A DNA stretch of 64,000 nt, taken from positions 124,001 to 188,000 of the forward strand of contig QOZR01000006.1 in NCBI GenBank assembly GCA_003576685.1. The letters run 5' to 3'. Positions 53,674 through 63,828 of this stretch are shown here, piece by piece. The translations under genes and the position numbers were made by a program. How positions within the stretch are numbered: the first letter of the stretch is position 1; each line of letters starts with the position of its first letter. This stretch comes from Virgifigura deserti (GTDB lineage: Bacteria > Pseudomonadota > Alphaproteobacteria > Dongiales > Dongiaceae). Under the pieces are notes generated by a model, which ran no database searches, was not told the DNA's origin, and worked only from the letters and a program-made list of their open reading frames with translations.

Positions 53674-55194
53674 ATGGGTGCTCTTAGGCGCCGTCGCGAC
53701 GGCCGGACGCCGCTTCTGTCGTTGCATCTCGATTCGGCGGCCGCCATGCCGCTCCACCGCCAGCTCTATGCCGAGATCCGCGACATGATCCTGCAGGGCC
53801 GGCTGGCGCCGGGCCTGCGCCTGCCGTCCAGCCGGACCTTGTCGCAGGACCTTCGGATATCCCGGAACACCGTTCTTCTGGGCCTCGAGCAGCTCTGGAG
53901 CGAGGGCTATGTCGAGGGCCGGACGGGGGCCGGCACCTTCGTCTCGCAAACGCTTCCCGACGGCCTGCTTGCGGCGCGCACGACGATGAGGCCGGTGGGC
54001 GACCCATTGGGCGGCCGGGGGGACGGCAAGCGACAGGGACCGGGGCCGTCCGAACGCGGCCTCCGGCTGGCTGCCGGGCCGGCGCGACGCCTGCGGCCGG
54101 CGCCGGCCTTCGCGCCCGGCCTGCCGGACTGCAGCGACTTTCCGTTCGATCTGTGGGCGCGGCTTCTGGCGAAAGCTTGGCGCCGGCCACCCCCGCATCT
54201 CTTCGCCGCCGCGGACTCGGCGGGCTACCGCCCGCTTCGCGCGGCAATCGCCGACTATCTGCGCGTCGTGCGCGCGGTCCGCTGCGAGGCCGAGCAGGTG
54301 ATCGTCCTATCGGGGATCCGCCAGGCGGTGGACCTCGTCGCCCGCGTGCTGCTCGATCCGGACGATATCGCCTGGATGGAGGAGCCGGGCTATCCCGGCA
54401 TCCGCGCGGCCCTGTCGGCGGCGGGCGCCCGGATCCGCGCGATGCCGGTAGACGCCGAAGGGCTATGCCTCGACGACGGCGGAACGGAGAGCGCCGCGCG
54501 TCTGGTCTGTGTTGCGCCCTCGCATCAGTATCCGCTCGGCGTCACGATGAGCCTGCCGCGCCGGCTGGACCTGCTCGATTGGGCGCGGCGTGCCGATGCC
54601 TGGATTCTGGAAGACGATTACGACAGCGAGTTCCGCTATGCCGGGCGGCCGCTCAGCGCGCTGCAGGGGCTCGATGCGGACGGCCGTGTGCTCTACGCCG
54701 GAAGCTTCTCCAAGGTTCTCTTCCCGTCGCTGCGCATCGGCTATCTGATCGTGCCGCCGCCCCTCGTGGAGACGTTCCGGAGGGCGCGGGCGGCTCTCGA
54801 CGATCACGCCTCGACAACGGCGCAGCCGGCCCTCGCCGAGTTTATGGCCGCCGGCCACTTCGCCGCGCATGTCCGCCGCATGCGCAAGCGCTACGAAACG
54901 CGGCAGCAGGCGCTGCTTGCCGCCGCTCGCCACCTGAGGGGACTGCTGACGCTCGCGCCCGACCCGGCGGGCATGCATCTCGTCGCCGATCTCGGCCCCG
55001 ATCTCGCCGGCCGGGTGACCGACCGGGCGGCCTCCGCCGCGGCCGGGGCCGCCGGCCTCGTCGCACCACCGCTCTCCGACTACTTCGCCGGCCCGCCGAT
55101 GCGCCAGGGGCTGCTGCTCGGCTACGCGGCGGTGCCGGAGACGGAAATGGAGCCGGCGGTCCGACGCCTCGCCGCCGCGCTGGGGGCGCTATGA
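53674..55194 (+). CDS. MocR/PdxR-type transcriptional regulator
   Basis: This 506-residue regulator has an N-terminal GntR winged helix (MPLHRQLYAEIRDMILQGRLAPGLRLPSSRTLSQDLRISRNTVLLGLEQL) and a C-terminal class I aminotransferase-like PLP domain (LSGIRQAVDLVARVL, PGYPGIRAALSAAG, PSHQYPLGVTMSL, EDDYDSEFRYAG, and GSFSKVLFPSLRIGYLI with the PLP lysine). It senses PLP or a vitamin B6 compound. The start at 53674 is chosen because the earlier GTG (53626) lies inside the operator arm. Confidence 0.93.
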   Translation: MGALRRRRDGRTPLLSLHLDSAAAMPLHRQLYAEIRDMILQGRLAPGLRLPSSRTLSQDLRISRNTVLLGLEQLWSEGYVEGRTGAGTFVSQTLPDGLLAARTTMRPVGDPLGGRGDGKRQGPGPSERGLRLAAGPARRLRPAPAFAPGLPDCSDFPFDLWARLLAKAWRRPPPHLFAAADSAGYRPLRAAIADYLRVVRAVRCEAEQVIVLSGIRQAVDLVARVLLDPDDIAWMEEPGYPGIRAALSAAGARIRAMPVDAEGLCLDDGGTESAARLVCVAPSHQYPLGVTMSLPRRLDLLDWARRADAWILEDDYDSEFRYAGRPLSALQGLDADGRVLYAGSFSKVLFPSLRIGYLIVPPPLVETFRRARAALDDHASTTAQPALAEFMAAGHFAAHVRRMRKRYETRQQALLAAARHLRGLLTLAPDPAGMHLVADLGPDLAGRVTDRAASAAAGAAGLVAPPLSDYFAGPPMRQGLLLGYAAVPETEMEPAVRRLAAALGAL

Positions 55195-55213
55195 AGCTCC
55201 GGGGGAGCCTCAA

Positions 55214-55237
55214 GCGGCGTTGCGATCGCAACGCCGC
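55214..55237. terminator. Perfect 24-bp palindrome after the MocR gene
   Basis: GCGGCGTTGC-GATC-GCAACGCCGC is a perfect palindrome starting 20 bp after the MocR stop and 43 bp before the next gene. As RNA it would form a 10-bp stem with loop GATC. The following GGTTTC gives only a poor U-run, so it may instead be an operator for the next gene. Confidence 0.55.
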
Positions 55238-55280
55238 GGTTTCATAGTTAGCGACAACATCATATTGAGGGAGGGTGACG

Positions 55281-56387
55281 ATGACGATCGGCGACTTCAG
55301 GGACCGGCTGGCTTCGGGCGCGATCAGCCGGCGCGAGATCAATCGCGCGCTCGCGGGTTTCGGCCTCGCGCTCGCGGCGATGCCGCTGGGCCGCCGGGCC
55401 GCGCTTGCCGCGGAGGAGGCGACCTTTCTCACCTGGTCCGGCTACGACGTGCCCGAGATGTACGAGACCTATACCGAGAAATACGGTGCGGCTCCCAACG
55501 TCACGCTGTTCGGCGACGATGAGGAGGGCCTCCAGAAGGTCCGGGCCGGATTCACCGTCGACGTCTCCCACCCCTGCTACAGCGGCATCGACCGCTGGCG
55601 CGATTCCGGCGTGACGCAGCCGGTGGACACGTCGCGTCTGAAGAACTGGCCGGACGTCCTGCCCGCCCTGCAAACCATCAAGGGCCTGGCGGTCGAGGGC
55701 AAGCAGTGGCTGATCCCGATCGACTGGGGCAACACTTCGATCATCTATCGGCCGGATCTCGTCGAGATCGAGGAGGAATCCTGGAGCCTGATGTGGGACG
55801 AGCGCTACAAGGACCGGCTCGCCGCATCGTCAGCAACCGAGGACGCCGCGATTCCGGGCGCGCTCTATATGGGCGCCGCTGATCCCTACAACCTGACCGA
55901 GGCCGAGCTCGAGAAGCTGCGCGAGGTGCTGACCGAGCAGCGGTCCCTGATCCGCTTCTATTCCAGCGATCCCGGCACGATCGAGCAGTCCCTGGCCTCG
56001 GGCGAGATCGTTGCCGCCGTGGGCTGGAACAGCTCTTACACGCAGCTGAAGAAGCAGGGTGTGCCGGTGAAGTTCATGGTTCCGAAGGAAGGGATCATCA
56101 CCTGGATCTGCGGCGCCGTGCTGATGAAGGACGCGCCGAACGTCGACAAGGCCTACGATCTCATTGACGCGCTGATCGCGCCCAGCACCGGCGTCTACAT
56201 GATCACCGAGTTTGGCTATGGCCATTCGAACGCCAAGGCCTATGAGCTGGCCGGCCCCGAGGCGCTCGATGCGGCTGGCATTCCGGAGAATCCGGGCGAG
56301 ATGCTCAAGAACGCAATGCTCAGCGTCGATATGAAGAACAAGCAGGAGATCGAGCGCATGCTCGTCGAAGTCCGGTCGGGATTCTAA
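55281..56387 (+). CDS. Spermidine/putrescine-type ABC substrate-binding protein (orphan)
   Basis: This 368-residue periplasmic protein is of the PotD/PotF group: FLTWSGYDVPEMYETY at the mature start, VSHPCYSGIDRWRDSG, WLIPIDWGNTSIIYRPDLV, YNLTEAELEKLREVL, GEIVAAVGWNSSYTQLKKQGVPVKFMVPKEG. The signal peptide is twin-arginine-like (ISRREINRALAGFGLALAAMP). ATG at 55281 has GAGGGAGGG six to fourteen bases upstream. No permease or ATPase gene is adjacent, so it must use parts encoded elsewhere. Confidence 0.88.
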   Translation: MTIGDFRDRLASGAISRREINRALAGFGLALAAMPLGRRAALAAEEATFLTWSGYDVPEMYETYTEKYGAAPNVTLFGDDEEGLQKVRAGFTVDVSHPCYSGIDRWRDSGVTQPVDTSRLKNWPDVLPALQTIKGLAVEGKQWLIPIDWGNTSIIYRPDLVEIEEESWSLMWDERYKDRLAASSATEDAAIPGALYMGAADPYNLTEAELEKLREVLTEQRSLIRFYSSDPGTIEQSLASGEIVAAVGWNSSYTQLKKQGVPVKFMVPKEGIITWICGAVLMKDAPNVDKAYDLIDALIAPSTGVYMITEFGYGHSNAKAYELAGPEALDAAGIPENPGEMLKNAMLSVDMKNKQEIERMLVEVRSGF

Positions 56388-56408
56388 ACCGGTTTGTGAA
56401 ATTCGGCT

Positions 56409-56441
56409 CCTTGTCCCTCTCCTGACGGGAGAGGGGCAAGG
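56409..56441. terminator. Hairpin between convergent binding-protein and acs genes
   Basis: CCTTG-CCCTCTCC and GGAGAGGG-CAAGG (56409-56441) form a long stem with a short loop. The wording is that of a common intergenic repeat and it can end transcripts from both sides. Confidence 0.65.
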
Positions 56442-56484
56442 GGCATCCGATCATGGTCCGCGCGATCCCCGGCTGGCCGCCAGG

Positions 56485-58422
56485 TCACCGGTTCATCCGA
56501 TTATCGACCAGATCGCTGACCACCCTAGGATCGGCGAGGGTCGAGATGTCGCCGAGGTTCGAGGAGTCGTTCTCGGCGATCTTGCGCAGGATCCGGCGCA
56601 TGATCTTGCCCGACCGCGTCTTCGGCAGGCCCGGTGCCCATTGGATCAGGTCCGGCGCGGCGATCGGGCCGATCTCCTTGCGGACCCAGTGGCCCAGTTC
56701 CTTCCGAAGATCCTCCGAGGGCTCCTCGTCGGCGAGCAGCGTCACATAGGCATAGATCCCCTGACCCTTGATGTCGTGCGGATAGCCCACGACCGCGGCT
56801 TCGGCCACCTTCGGATGGGCGACGAGCGCGCTTTCCACCTCCGCGGTGCCCAGCCGGTGGCCCGAGACGTTGAGCACGTCGTCGACGCGGCCGGTGATCC
56901 AGTAGTAGCCGTCGGCGTCGCGACGGCAGCCGTCGCCGGTGAAATACTTCCCCGGGAAGGCCGAGAAGTAGGTCTCGGCGAACCGCTTGTGGTCGCCATA
57001 GACGGTGCGCATCTGGCCCGGCCAGGAGTCGGCGATGCAGAGGTTGCCCTCGGCCTCGCCCTCCACTGCTTTGCCGTCGCCGTCGACAATCACCGGGCGG
57101 ATGCCGAAGAACGGTCGCGTCGCCGAGCCGGGCTTCAGCGGCGTCGCGCCCGGCAGCGGCGCGATCAGGATGCCGCCGGTTTCCGTCTGCCACCAGGTGT
57201 CGACCACCGGGCAGCGGCCGTCGCCGACCATGTTGTAGTACCACAGCCAGGCCTCGGGGTTGATCGGCTCGCCCACCGTGCCGAGGAGGCGCAGCGAATC
57301 GCGCTTGGTCTTCTTCACCGGCTCTGCCCCTTCGCGCATCAGGGCACGGATCGCCGTCGGCGCGGTGTAGAAGATGTTCACCTTGTGCTTGTCGCAGACC
57401 TGCCAGAAGCGCGAGAAGTCGGGATAGTTCGGCACGCCTTCGAACATCAGCGTGGTTGCGCCGTTGGCGAGCGGCCCGTAGAGAATATAGCTGTGGCCGG
57501 TGACCCAGCCGACATCGGCGGTGCACCAATAGATGTCGCCGTCATGGTAATCGAAGACATATTGGTGGGTCATCGCGGTGAATACCATGTAGCCGCCGGT
57601 CGTGTGCAGCACCCCCTTCGGTTTGCCGGTCGAGCCGGAGGTATAGAGGATGAACAGCGGGTCCTCCGCATTCATTTCCTCCGGCGGGCAGTCCGGTGAG
57701 GCCGCCGCGCAGATCTCGTGGTACCAGAGGTCGCGCCCGTCCACCCAGTTGATCTTGCCGCCGGTGCGGCGGACCACGATGCAGGTCTGCACGCCGGGGC
57801 ATTTCGCCAGCGCCTCGTCGGTGTTGGCCTTCAGCGGAATCGCCCGGCCGCCGCGCAGGCCCTCGTCCGCGGTGATGATGCAGTTCGACTCGCAGTCCTG
57901 AATGCGGCCGATCAGGCTCTCGGGCGAGAAGCCGCCGAACACCACGGAATGGATAGCGCCGATGCGCGCGCAGGCCAGCATTGCATAGGCGGCTTCCGGG
58001 ATCATCGGCATGTAGATCGTGACGCGGTCGCCCCGCTTGATGCCGCGCGCCTTGAGCGCGTTGGCCAGGCGGCAGACATTCTCATGCAGTTCCCGATAGG
58101 TGATATGGCGGTGCTCCGCCGGATCGTCGCCTTCCCACAGGATCGCCGTCTGGTCGGCGCGCGTCGCCAGATGCCGGTCGATGCAGTTGGCGGCGGCGTT
58201 CAGCGTGCCGTCCTCGTACCAGCGGATCCGGACCTCGCCCGTGAAGTCGACGTTCTTCACTGTCTTATAGGGCTTGATCCAGGTGATGCGTCGGCCGTGC
58301 TCGCCCCAGAAGGCGTCCGGATCGGTCACCGACTGCTCGTACATCCGGAAATAGCCCGCTTCGTCGACCAATGCGGCTTTGGCGACCGCATCCGGTACCG
58401 GGAAAATCGTCGGCGTGGTCAT
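56485..58422 (-). CDS. acs: Acetyl-CoA synthetase
   Basis: This 645-residue enzyme makes acetyl-CoA from acetate, ATP and CoA through acetyl-AMP. Motifs are [13 protein letters not shown], the P-loop-like [73 protein letters not shown] and the acetylation-site [15 protein letters not shown] near the C-terminus. Full length. The final lysine region suggests control by reversible acylation as in other Acs proteins. Convergent with the polyamine-type binding protein. Confidence 0.97.
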   Translation of the reverse strand: MTTPTIFPVPDAVAKAALVDEAGYFRMYEQSVTDPDAFWGEHGRRITWIKPYKTVKNVDFTGEVRIRWYEDGTLNAAANCIDRHLATRADQTAILWEGDDPAEHRHITYRELHENVCRLANALKARGIKRGDRVTIYMPMIPEAAYAMLACARIGAIHSVVFGGFSPESLIGRIQDCESNCIITADEGLRGGRAIPLKANTDEALAKCPGVQTCIVVRRTGGKINWVDGRDLWYHEICAAASPDCPPEEMNAEDPLFILYTSGSTGKPKGVLHTTGGYMVFTAMTHQYVFDYHDGDIYWCTADVGWVTGHSYILYGPLANGATTLMFEGVPNYPDFSRFWQVCDKHKVNIFYTAPTAIRALMREGAEPVKKTKRDSLRLLGTVGEPINPEAWLWYYNMVGDGRCPVVDTWWQTETGGILIAPLPGATPLKPGSATRPFFGIRPVIVDGDGKAVEGEAEGNLCIADSWPGQMRTVYGDHKRFAETYFSAFPGKYFTGDGCRRDADGYYWITGRVDDVLNVSGHRLGTAEVESALVAHPKVAEAAVVGYPHDIKGQGIYAYVTLLADEEPSEDLRKELGHWVRKEIGPIAAPDLIQWAPGLPKTRSGKIMRRILRKIAENDSSNLGDISTLADPRVVSDLVDNRMNR

Positions 58423-58646
58423 GGCGATCTCGACCTCTCCCTCATTCCATTTGTTCTTGTCGCCGGCGGACCGTCTGGCAGCGCCCGCATTACCCGGCGA
58501 TTATTGACGCAAATGCGACGCGGAACAAGCCGGAGGGGCCAAGCCACCTCTGCACCTCATCGGCGCAAATGATTGTCGAGTCCAGACTTAGCGTCCGGCA
58601 CGCTATCCTAGATGACGCGGTGGCATCGGTTAAGGTAAGAATGTTA

Positions 58647-58661
58647 TTAAGTCTTGTTTAA
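58647..58661 (+). promoter_or_regulatory. CtrA-like box upstream of sensor-chemoreceptor genes
   Basis: TTAA-GTCTTGT-TTAA matches the CtrA consensus TTAA-N7-TTAA exactly, and also forms a small inverted repeat AGTCTT / AAGACT. It lies about 134 bp before the ATG at 58795, in the 372-bp gap between acs and the sensor gene, which is otherwise AT-rich near 58630-58690. Confidence 0.6.
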
Positions 58662-58794
58662 GACTATCCGATTACTTTAGCAAAATCCGATCGATTCAGA
58701 CCGCTTAAGCGGCGCACGCGTCGGTCGCTGGAGAGTGCTTCGAAGTGGCCGGATTTCGGTGCGGCCATACTGATCGAACTGGGAGCTCTGCATA

Positions 58795-59376
58795 ATGTCG
58801 AAATACTGTCCTCATCTTGTCGCCCTCGCCCTCGCTTTTTTCGCGTTCCCGGTTGCGGCCCAGGATATTGCGGGTCCGGCCCGCGCCCTGGTCGAGGCCG
58901 AAATCAAGGGCTGGCTTGAAGATCCTCTCGTGATCGACGCGCTCAAGGCGCAGAACGCCAAGCATGCGTCGCTGACGCAGGCCGATATCGACGCCATGGA
59001 CCAGCAGTGGCGCGCGGAAACCGGCGCTTCATCGCGGCCGATGATCGACGCCGTGCTGGGGAGTCCGCTGTCGCACCACTTGGCGACGCTCCGCGAGAAT
59101 GGCCAAGGCCTCTATACCGAGATCTTCGTGATGGACAACAAGGGCCTCAATGTTGGCCAGAGCGACGTCTCCTCCGACTACTGGCAGGGTGACGAGGCGA
59201 AGTGGAAGAAGTCCTATCTGGCCGGTCCGGGCGCGATCCATATCGGCGAGATCGAGCAGGACGAGTCGACCCAGATGTTCCAGTCGCAGATCAGCCTTCC
59301 AGTCGTCGATCCGGCGACGAACGCCGTGATCGGCGCGATGACCGTGGGTGTCAATGTGGACCTGCTGACGCAGTAG
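58795..59376 (+). CDS. Periplasmic Cache-like sensor protein
   Basis: This 193-residue protein has a Sec signal peptide ([21 protein letters not shown]). The mature part reads like a single Cache/PDC-type sensory domain: [55 protein letters not shown] and [15 protein letters not shown]. It has no membrane anchor after the signal and no output domain. The next gene encodes a chemoreceptor, so it may bind a ligand and hand it to that receptor. GGGAG lies 10 bases before the ATG. Confidence 0.75.
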   Translation: MSKYCPHLVALALAFFAFPVAAQDIAGPARALVEAEIKGWLEDPLVIDALKAQNAKHASLTQADIDAMDQQWRAETGASSRPMIDAVLGSPLSHHLATLRENGQGLYTEIFVMDNKGLNVGQSDVSSDYWQGDEAKWKKSYLAGPGAIHIGEIEQDESTQMFQSQISLPVVDPATNAVIGAMTVGVNVDLLTQ

Positions 59377-59465
59377 CCCCCGGAATTGGCTCCGGGAGTT
59401 CACCCGGAACTTCACCCGGGGACTCCAGGGTGGCGCGCGCCGCATCCCTGCTGAGGAGGATCAGG

Positions 59466-61157
59466 ATGGCTACTCGGCTCGAAGGCAACCTGACTGCACC
59501 GAAGCGCATCATGAAAGCCCGATGGACCGTGGGCCGCAAAGTGGTCCTTCTGGTTGCGGTCTGCGTCACCGCCGGCTTCGCCGGAATGATGGCGCTGCAG
59601 CTTTCGAATCAGCGCGCCAATCTTACCGCCAGCGCGGTGGATAACGGCAAGGCGATCGTGAAGCTGCTCGCTTCGCAGGTCGCGGGCGGGGTGAAGTGGA
59701 AGAAGGTCGAGGCAATCGAGGGTGCCTACGCCGACTTTGCGGCCGACGACGGCTCCGACCTGGCGTCGCTGGCGGTGTTCGACGCGGCCGGCGCGCTGAT
59801 GTCGCGTTTCGATCGAGAGGGCGGGCCGAGATTCGACTTCGCCGCCCTCCTGGACGAGGCCGAGCCGGCGCTCGCGGCCGGCACCGTTCCGATCCATCAG
59901 ACCGGCGCGCATCTGGTGATGATGGCGCCGGTCGGATGGGGCGCCGGACAGGGCGCCGAGGGGGGGCGGCTCGGCACCTTCGCGATCGCCTGGAGCAATG
60001 AGGGCCTCAACCGGAAGATCGCCCATGAGATGTATGCGCAGACCGGTCTCGCGGGCGCCGTGCTCGTCGCGCTGATCAGCCTGCTGACCGTCGCGTTGAA
60101 CCGCATCCTCTCAAAGCCCCTCGGGTCCATGACGGGCGCAATGGAGCGCCTCGCCGAGGGCGATCATGGCGTTGCGATACCGGCTCTCGACCGGCGCGAC
60201 GACATCGGCGCGATGGCGTCGGCGGTTCAGGTGTTCAAGGACAACGCGATCGAGATGGAGCGCCTCAAGGCCGAGCAGGCGGACGAGGAGCGGCGCGCTG
60301 CGGAAGCGAAGCGGCAACTGATGTCGGACCTCGCCGACGGGTTCTCGCGCAGCATCGGCAGCGTCGTCGAGGTGGTCTCGACCACGGCGCAGGATGTCCA
60401 GGCGACCGCGACGGCGATGTCGGCCGCGGCCGACCAGGCGGCGCGGCAATCGACGGCCGTGCTGTCGGCGGCGGAGGAGACTTCCGCCAATGTCGAGACG
60501 GTGGCGAGCGCGGCCGAGCAGCTGACCGGCTCCGTCGGCGAGATCAGCCGGCAGGTCGCCAAATCGACGGAGATCGCCGGCAAGGCGGTGGCCGGCGCCG
60601 AACACGCCAACGATCAGGTAAAGGGCTTGGCCGAGGCCGGGCAGAAGATCGGCGAGGTGGTGCGGCTGATCACCGATATCGCCGAGCAGACCAACCTGCT
60701 CGCGCTCAACGCCACGATCGAGGCGGCGCGCGCCGGCGAGGCCGGCAAGGGCTTCGCCGTCGTCGCCAGCGAGGTGAAGTCGTTGGCGACCCAGACGGCG
60801 CAGGCGACCGAGGAGATCAGCGCGCAGATCGCCGCGATCCAGGCCGCCACCGGCGATGCCGTAACCGCGATCGGCGCGATCGGCGCGACGATCCAGGAGA
60901 TCGCCGAGATCGCCACCACCATCGCCGGCGCGGTCGAGGAGCAGGGCGCGGCGACACAGGAGATCGCCCGCAATGTCCAGCAGGCGGCTGCCGGCACGCG
61001 CGACGTCTCCGGCAACATCGCCGGCGTCAGCTCGGCGACGGGCGAAACGGGCGAGGCCGCCAGCCGGATGCTCACCGCCTCCGACCAGCTCACAGAGCAG
61101 TCCGGCCGGCTGAGCCGAGAGGTCGAGAAGTTCCTGCAGCAGGTCCGCACGGCCTGA
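59466..61157 (+). CDS. Methyl-accepting chemotaxis protein (first)
   Basis: This 563-residue chemoreceptor has TM1 ([21 protein letters not shown]), a periplasmic domain of about 140 residues, TM2 ([21 protein letters not shown]), a HAMP domain ([32 protein letters not shown]) and a long coiled-coil signalling domain. The hairpin tip is [28 protein letters not shown]. No CheR-tethering pentapeptide at the end (...FLQQVRTA). GAGGAGGATC precedes the ATG. The signalling part is nearly the same as in the next receptor. Confidence 0.93.
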   Translation: MATRLEGNLTAPKRIMKARWTVGRKVVLLVAVCVTAGFAGMMALQLSNQRANLTASAVDNGKAIVKLLASQVAGGVKWKKVEAIEGAYADFAADDGSDLASLAVFDAAGALMSRFDREGGPRFDFAALLDEAEPALAAGTVPIHQTGAHLVMMAPVGWGAGQGAEGGRLGTFAIAWSNEGLNRKIAHEMYAQTGLAGAVLVALISLLTVALNRILSKPLGSMTGAMERLAEGDHGVAIPALDRRDDIGAMASAVQVFKDNAIEMERLKAEQADEERRAAEAKRQLMSDLADGFSRSIGSVVEVVSTTAQDVQATATAMSAAADQAARQSTAVLSAAEETSANVETVASAAEQLTGSVGEISRQVAKSTEIAGKAVAGAEHANDQVKGLAEAGQKIGEVVRLITDIAEQTNLLALNATIEAARAGEAGKGFAVVASEVKSLATQTAQATEEISAQIAAIQAATGDAVTAIGAIGATIQEIAEIATTIAGAVEEQGAATQEIARNVQQAAAGTRDVSGNIAGVSSATGETGEAASRMLTASDQLTEQSGRLSREVEKFLQQVRTA

Positions 61158-61259
61158 TCGGCCGTCCGGCCGACACCGTCTGGCGAACGCTCGGAGCGAC
61201 GCCTTTGGGTCGCGTCGATCGCCGCCCGGCTTTTGCGCGCTTTGTCTTGTGCAGCGGCT

Positions 61260-61274
61260 ATAAGTCTTCATTAA
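61260..61274 (+). promoter_or_regulatory. CtrA-like box upstream of the second chemoreceptor
   Basis: ATAA-GTCTTCA-TTAA resembles the box at 58647 (TTAA-GTCTTGT-TTAA), with 13 of 15 bases shared including most of the spacer. It lies 72 bp before the ATG at 61346. Confidence 0.5.
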
Positions 61275-61345
61275 ACGTTTCTCTTTAAGCGTACAGACGA
61301 AGGACCTGGGAAATCAGTCTGAACGCTTGCGGGCAAGGGATAATA

Positions 61346-63025
61346 ATGAAGACTCTTTCTATCCGGCAGAAATTCTATTGCTTTGGCGCCTTGGCCATTA
61401 TCCTGCTGGTCGGCGTTGGGCTGATCGGGTTTTGGGGGATGTCGCGCCAGACCGCGACATTGTCCGATGTGGTCGTCACCGCGACGGCGCTTCGCAATCA
61501 CCTCGAATCGGACATGATGCATGACGCCCTGCGCGGCGACGTTCTGGCGGCGCTACGTGCCGGTCCCGAGGCGAGCAAAGCGGAACAGCAGGCTGTGCGC
61601 CGGTCGTTCGACGAGCATGTCGCGCTTTTCCGCGACCGTGTGGCTGCGAATCAGGCCCTCGATCTGAGCAGTCAGGTGGATGCCGCGCTCCAGGAGGTGG
61701 GGCCAAAGCTGGACACCTATATCGCGAGCGCGGAGTCGATCATCACGCTTGCCTTCGACAACATGGCCGGGGCGGAATCGTCGCTTCCCGCCTTCATCGG
61801 CAGCTTCGAGAACCTCGAGGGCGCCATGGCGGCCGTCAGCGACGTCATCGAGAATACCGCCCAGGAGGCCGAGCGGTCGGCGAACGGTACGGCGGACCGT
61901 GCAAAGTCCGCCCTTGCCGTCACCGGCCTTCTCGCCGTCGTGGCGTTCGGCGGGCTCTCGGTCGCGATGATCGGCGCGATCGTCAAGCCGATCCGGCGGA
62001 TGACGGCGGCGATGGGCATTCTGGCCCAGGGCGATACCGCGGTGGAGATTCCGGCCCGCGACCGCGGCGACGAGATCGGCCAGATGGCCGGCGCCATGCA
62101 GGTCTTCAAGGATAACGCGATCGAAGCCGCGAGGCTGGCGGCGCAGGAGGCCGAAGAGCAGGCGGCGAAGGAACGCCGTGCGGTGCTTCTGGAAGAGCTG
62201 ATCGGCAACTTTCATGCGAGCATCGGCGGAGTCGTGGCGACGCTGTCGCAGGCGGCGGCGGAGCTGGAGACGGCCGCGACGACGATGTCCAGCTTGGCGG
62301 AGGAGACCGGCCGGCAATCGACCGCGGTCGCGGCGGCGGCCGAGCAGACCTCCGCCAATGTCCAGACGGTGGCGAGTGCCGCCGAGGAGCTGTCGTCGTC
62401 GGTGGTCGAGGTCGGCCGGCAGGTGTCGAAGTCGACGGGAATCGCCACCCAGGCGGTCGACGAGGCGACGCGCACGAACAGCGACGTCAAAGGCCTCGCC
62501 GAGGCGGCGCAGAAGGTCGGGGACGTCGTGAAGCTGATCAACGATATCGCCGAGCAGACCAACCTGCTTGCGCTCAACGCCACGATCGAAGCGGCGCGCG
62601 CGGGCGAGGCCGGCAAGGGCTTTGCGGTAGTCGCCAGCGAGGTGAAGTCGCTGGCGAACCAGACGGCGCAGGCAACCGAGGAAATCGCCGGGCAGATCGC
62701 GGCGATTCAGACCGCGACCAACGGCGCCGTGACGGCCATCGGCGGCATCGGCGCCACGATCGGCCAGATCGCGGAGATCACCACGACGATCGCCAGCGCC
62801 GTGGAGGAGCAGGGCGCGGCGACGCAGGAGATCGCTCGCAACGCGCAGCAGGCCGCGGTCGGAACGACGGACGTGTCGGGCACGATCACCGGCGTCAATG
62901 CCGCAGCCGGCGAGACCGGCAAGGCGGCGGGCCAGGTTCTCGCGGCCTCGGGGCAGCTCGCCCGGCAATCGGAGACGCTCCGTGCCGAAGTCGACCGATT
63001 CCTGGAACAGGTGCGCGCGGCGTAA
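61346..63025 (+). CDS. Methyl-accepting chemotaxis protein (second, 4HB-like sensor)
   Basis: This 559-residue chemoreceptor has TM1 ([19 protein letters not shown]), a helical four-helix-bundle-like periplasmic domain ([35 protein letters not shown]), TM2 ([25 protein letters not shown]), HAMP ([32 protein letters not shown]) and a signalling domain with the same tip as the first receptor. It ends FLEQVRAA without a CheR pentapeptide. AAGGGA lies ahead of the ATG. The sensor domains differ between the two receptors but the output halves are close copies. Confidence 0.95.
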   Translation: MKTLSIRQKFYCFGALAIILLVGVGLIGFWGMSRQTATLSDVVVTATALRNHLESDMMHDALRGDVLAALRAGPEASKAEQQAVRRSFDEHVALFRDRVAANQALDLSSQVDAALQEVGPKLDTYIASAESIITLAFDNMAGAESSLPAFIGSFENLEGAMAAVSDVIENTAQEAERSANGTADRAKSALAVTGLLAVVAFGGLSVAMIGAIVKPIRRMTAAMGILAQGDTAVEIPARDRGDEIGQMAGAMQVFKDNAIEAARLAAQEAEEQAAKERRAVLLEELIGNFHASIGGVVATLSQAAAELETAATTMSSLAEETGRQSTAVAAAAEQTSANVQTVASAAEELSSSVVEVGRQVSKSTGIATQAVDEATRTNSDVKGLAEAAQKVGDVVKLINDIAEQTNLLALNATIEAARAGEAGKGFAVVASEVKSLANQTAQATEEIAGQIAAIQTATNGAVTAIGGIGATIGQIAEITTTIASAVEEQGAATQEIARNAQQAAVGTTDVSGTITGVNAAAGETGKAAGQVLAASGQLARQSETLRAEVDRFLEQVRAA

Positions 63026-63034
63026 GAGGTGCCG

Positions 63035-63382
63035 CTACGGCTCCATCACGATCTCATCGCCGCGGAGTCTCAACTCGACCTGCGTCAGCGATGCGCCGGC
63101 GCAGGGTCCGGCGACGCAATAGCCGTCTTCGATGCGGAACAGCGCGCCATGAGTGGCGCAGAGGACATGTCGGCCGTCCGCCGACAGGAAGCGGTTCGGC
63201 ACCCAGTCGAGCGGCGATCTCAGATGCGGGCAGGAATTGACGTAGCCGATGACGCGGCCGTTCCGCCGGAGCAGGAAGATCTCCTGCGGACCGTCTGAGG
63301 TCTCGACGGAGAAACCCTTCGTCTCGCCCTCTGCAAGATCGCCGAGGCGACAGATCGGCCGACCCGTCGCCGCCGCGCTCAT
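63035..63382 (-). CDS. Rieske [2Fe-2S] ferredoxin-like protein
   Basis: This 115-residue soluble Rieske protein has the cluster motifs CPHL (VNSCPHLRSPLDW) and CATHGALF (VLCATHGALFRIEDG), followed by CVAGPCAGASL. It resembles NirD/ferredoxin components or small Rieske proteins of unknown partner. The ATG overlaps the stop of the EVE gene. Confidence 0.93.
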   Translation of the reverse strand: MSAAATGRPICRLGDLAEGETKGFSVETSDGPQEIFLLRRNGRVIGYVNSCPHLRSPLDWVPNRFLSADGRHVLCATHGALFRIEDGYCVAGPCAGASLTQVELRLRGDEIVMEP

Positions 63383-63792
63383 GGCTTCACGCCGCCCATC
63401 TCGCAGATCAGCCGCCAGGATTTGTCGTCGATCGGCATCACCGACAGACGCGACTGGCGAATCAGCGGCAACTCGGCGAACTTTGGCTCGGCCTTGATCT
63501 CGGCCAACGTCACGGGCCGCTTGAACGGCTTGACCGGTTTGACGTCGACCATGCCGAAGCGACCGCTCTCGTCTGTATGGTCGGGATAGTACTCCTTCAC
63601 CACCTCGACGATGCCGACCACCGCCAGCCCTTCGTTCGAATGGTAGAAGAAAGCCCGGTCGCCGCGCTTCATCGCCTTCAGATTGTTCGAGGCCTGATAG
63701 TTCCGCACCCCGTTCCAGAAGGTCTGGCCATCGGCCACCAGCTGATCCCAGGAATATTTGAACGGTTCGGACTTCACCAGCCAGTACGCCAT
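63379..63792 (-). CDS. EVE domain-containing protein
   Basis: This 137-residue protein is a full EVE (PUA-like) domain: MAYWLVKSEPFKYSWDQL, WNGVRNYQASNNLKAMKRGDRAFFYHSNEGLAVVGIVEVVKEYYPD, LIRQSRLSVMPIDDKSWRLICEMGG. EVE domains bind modified nucleic-acid bases. In alphaproteobacteria it lies next to the Rieske and YciI genes, as here. Confidence 0.95.
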   Translation of the reverse strand: MAYWLVKSEPFKYSWDQLVADGQTFWNGVRNYQASNNLKAMKRGDRAFFYHSNEGLAVVGIVEVVKEYYPDHTDESGRFGMVDVKPVKPFKRPVTLAEIKAEPKFAELPLIRQSRLSVMPIDDKSWRLICEMGGVKP

Positions 63793-63828
63793 TCCCCCCC
63801 CTCGCTTCCTTCAGTACTTCCTTCAGCT

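Noticed and set aside
61553..62968. Minus-strand frame inside the second chemoreceptor
   Set aside because: Repetitive Arg/Asp/Gly composition that mirrors the coiled coil of the real gene.
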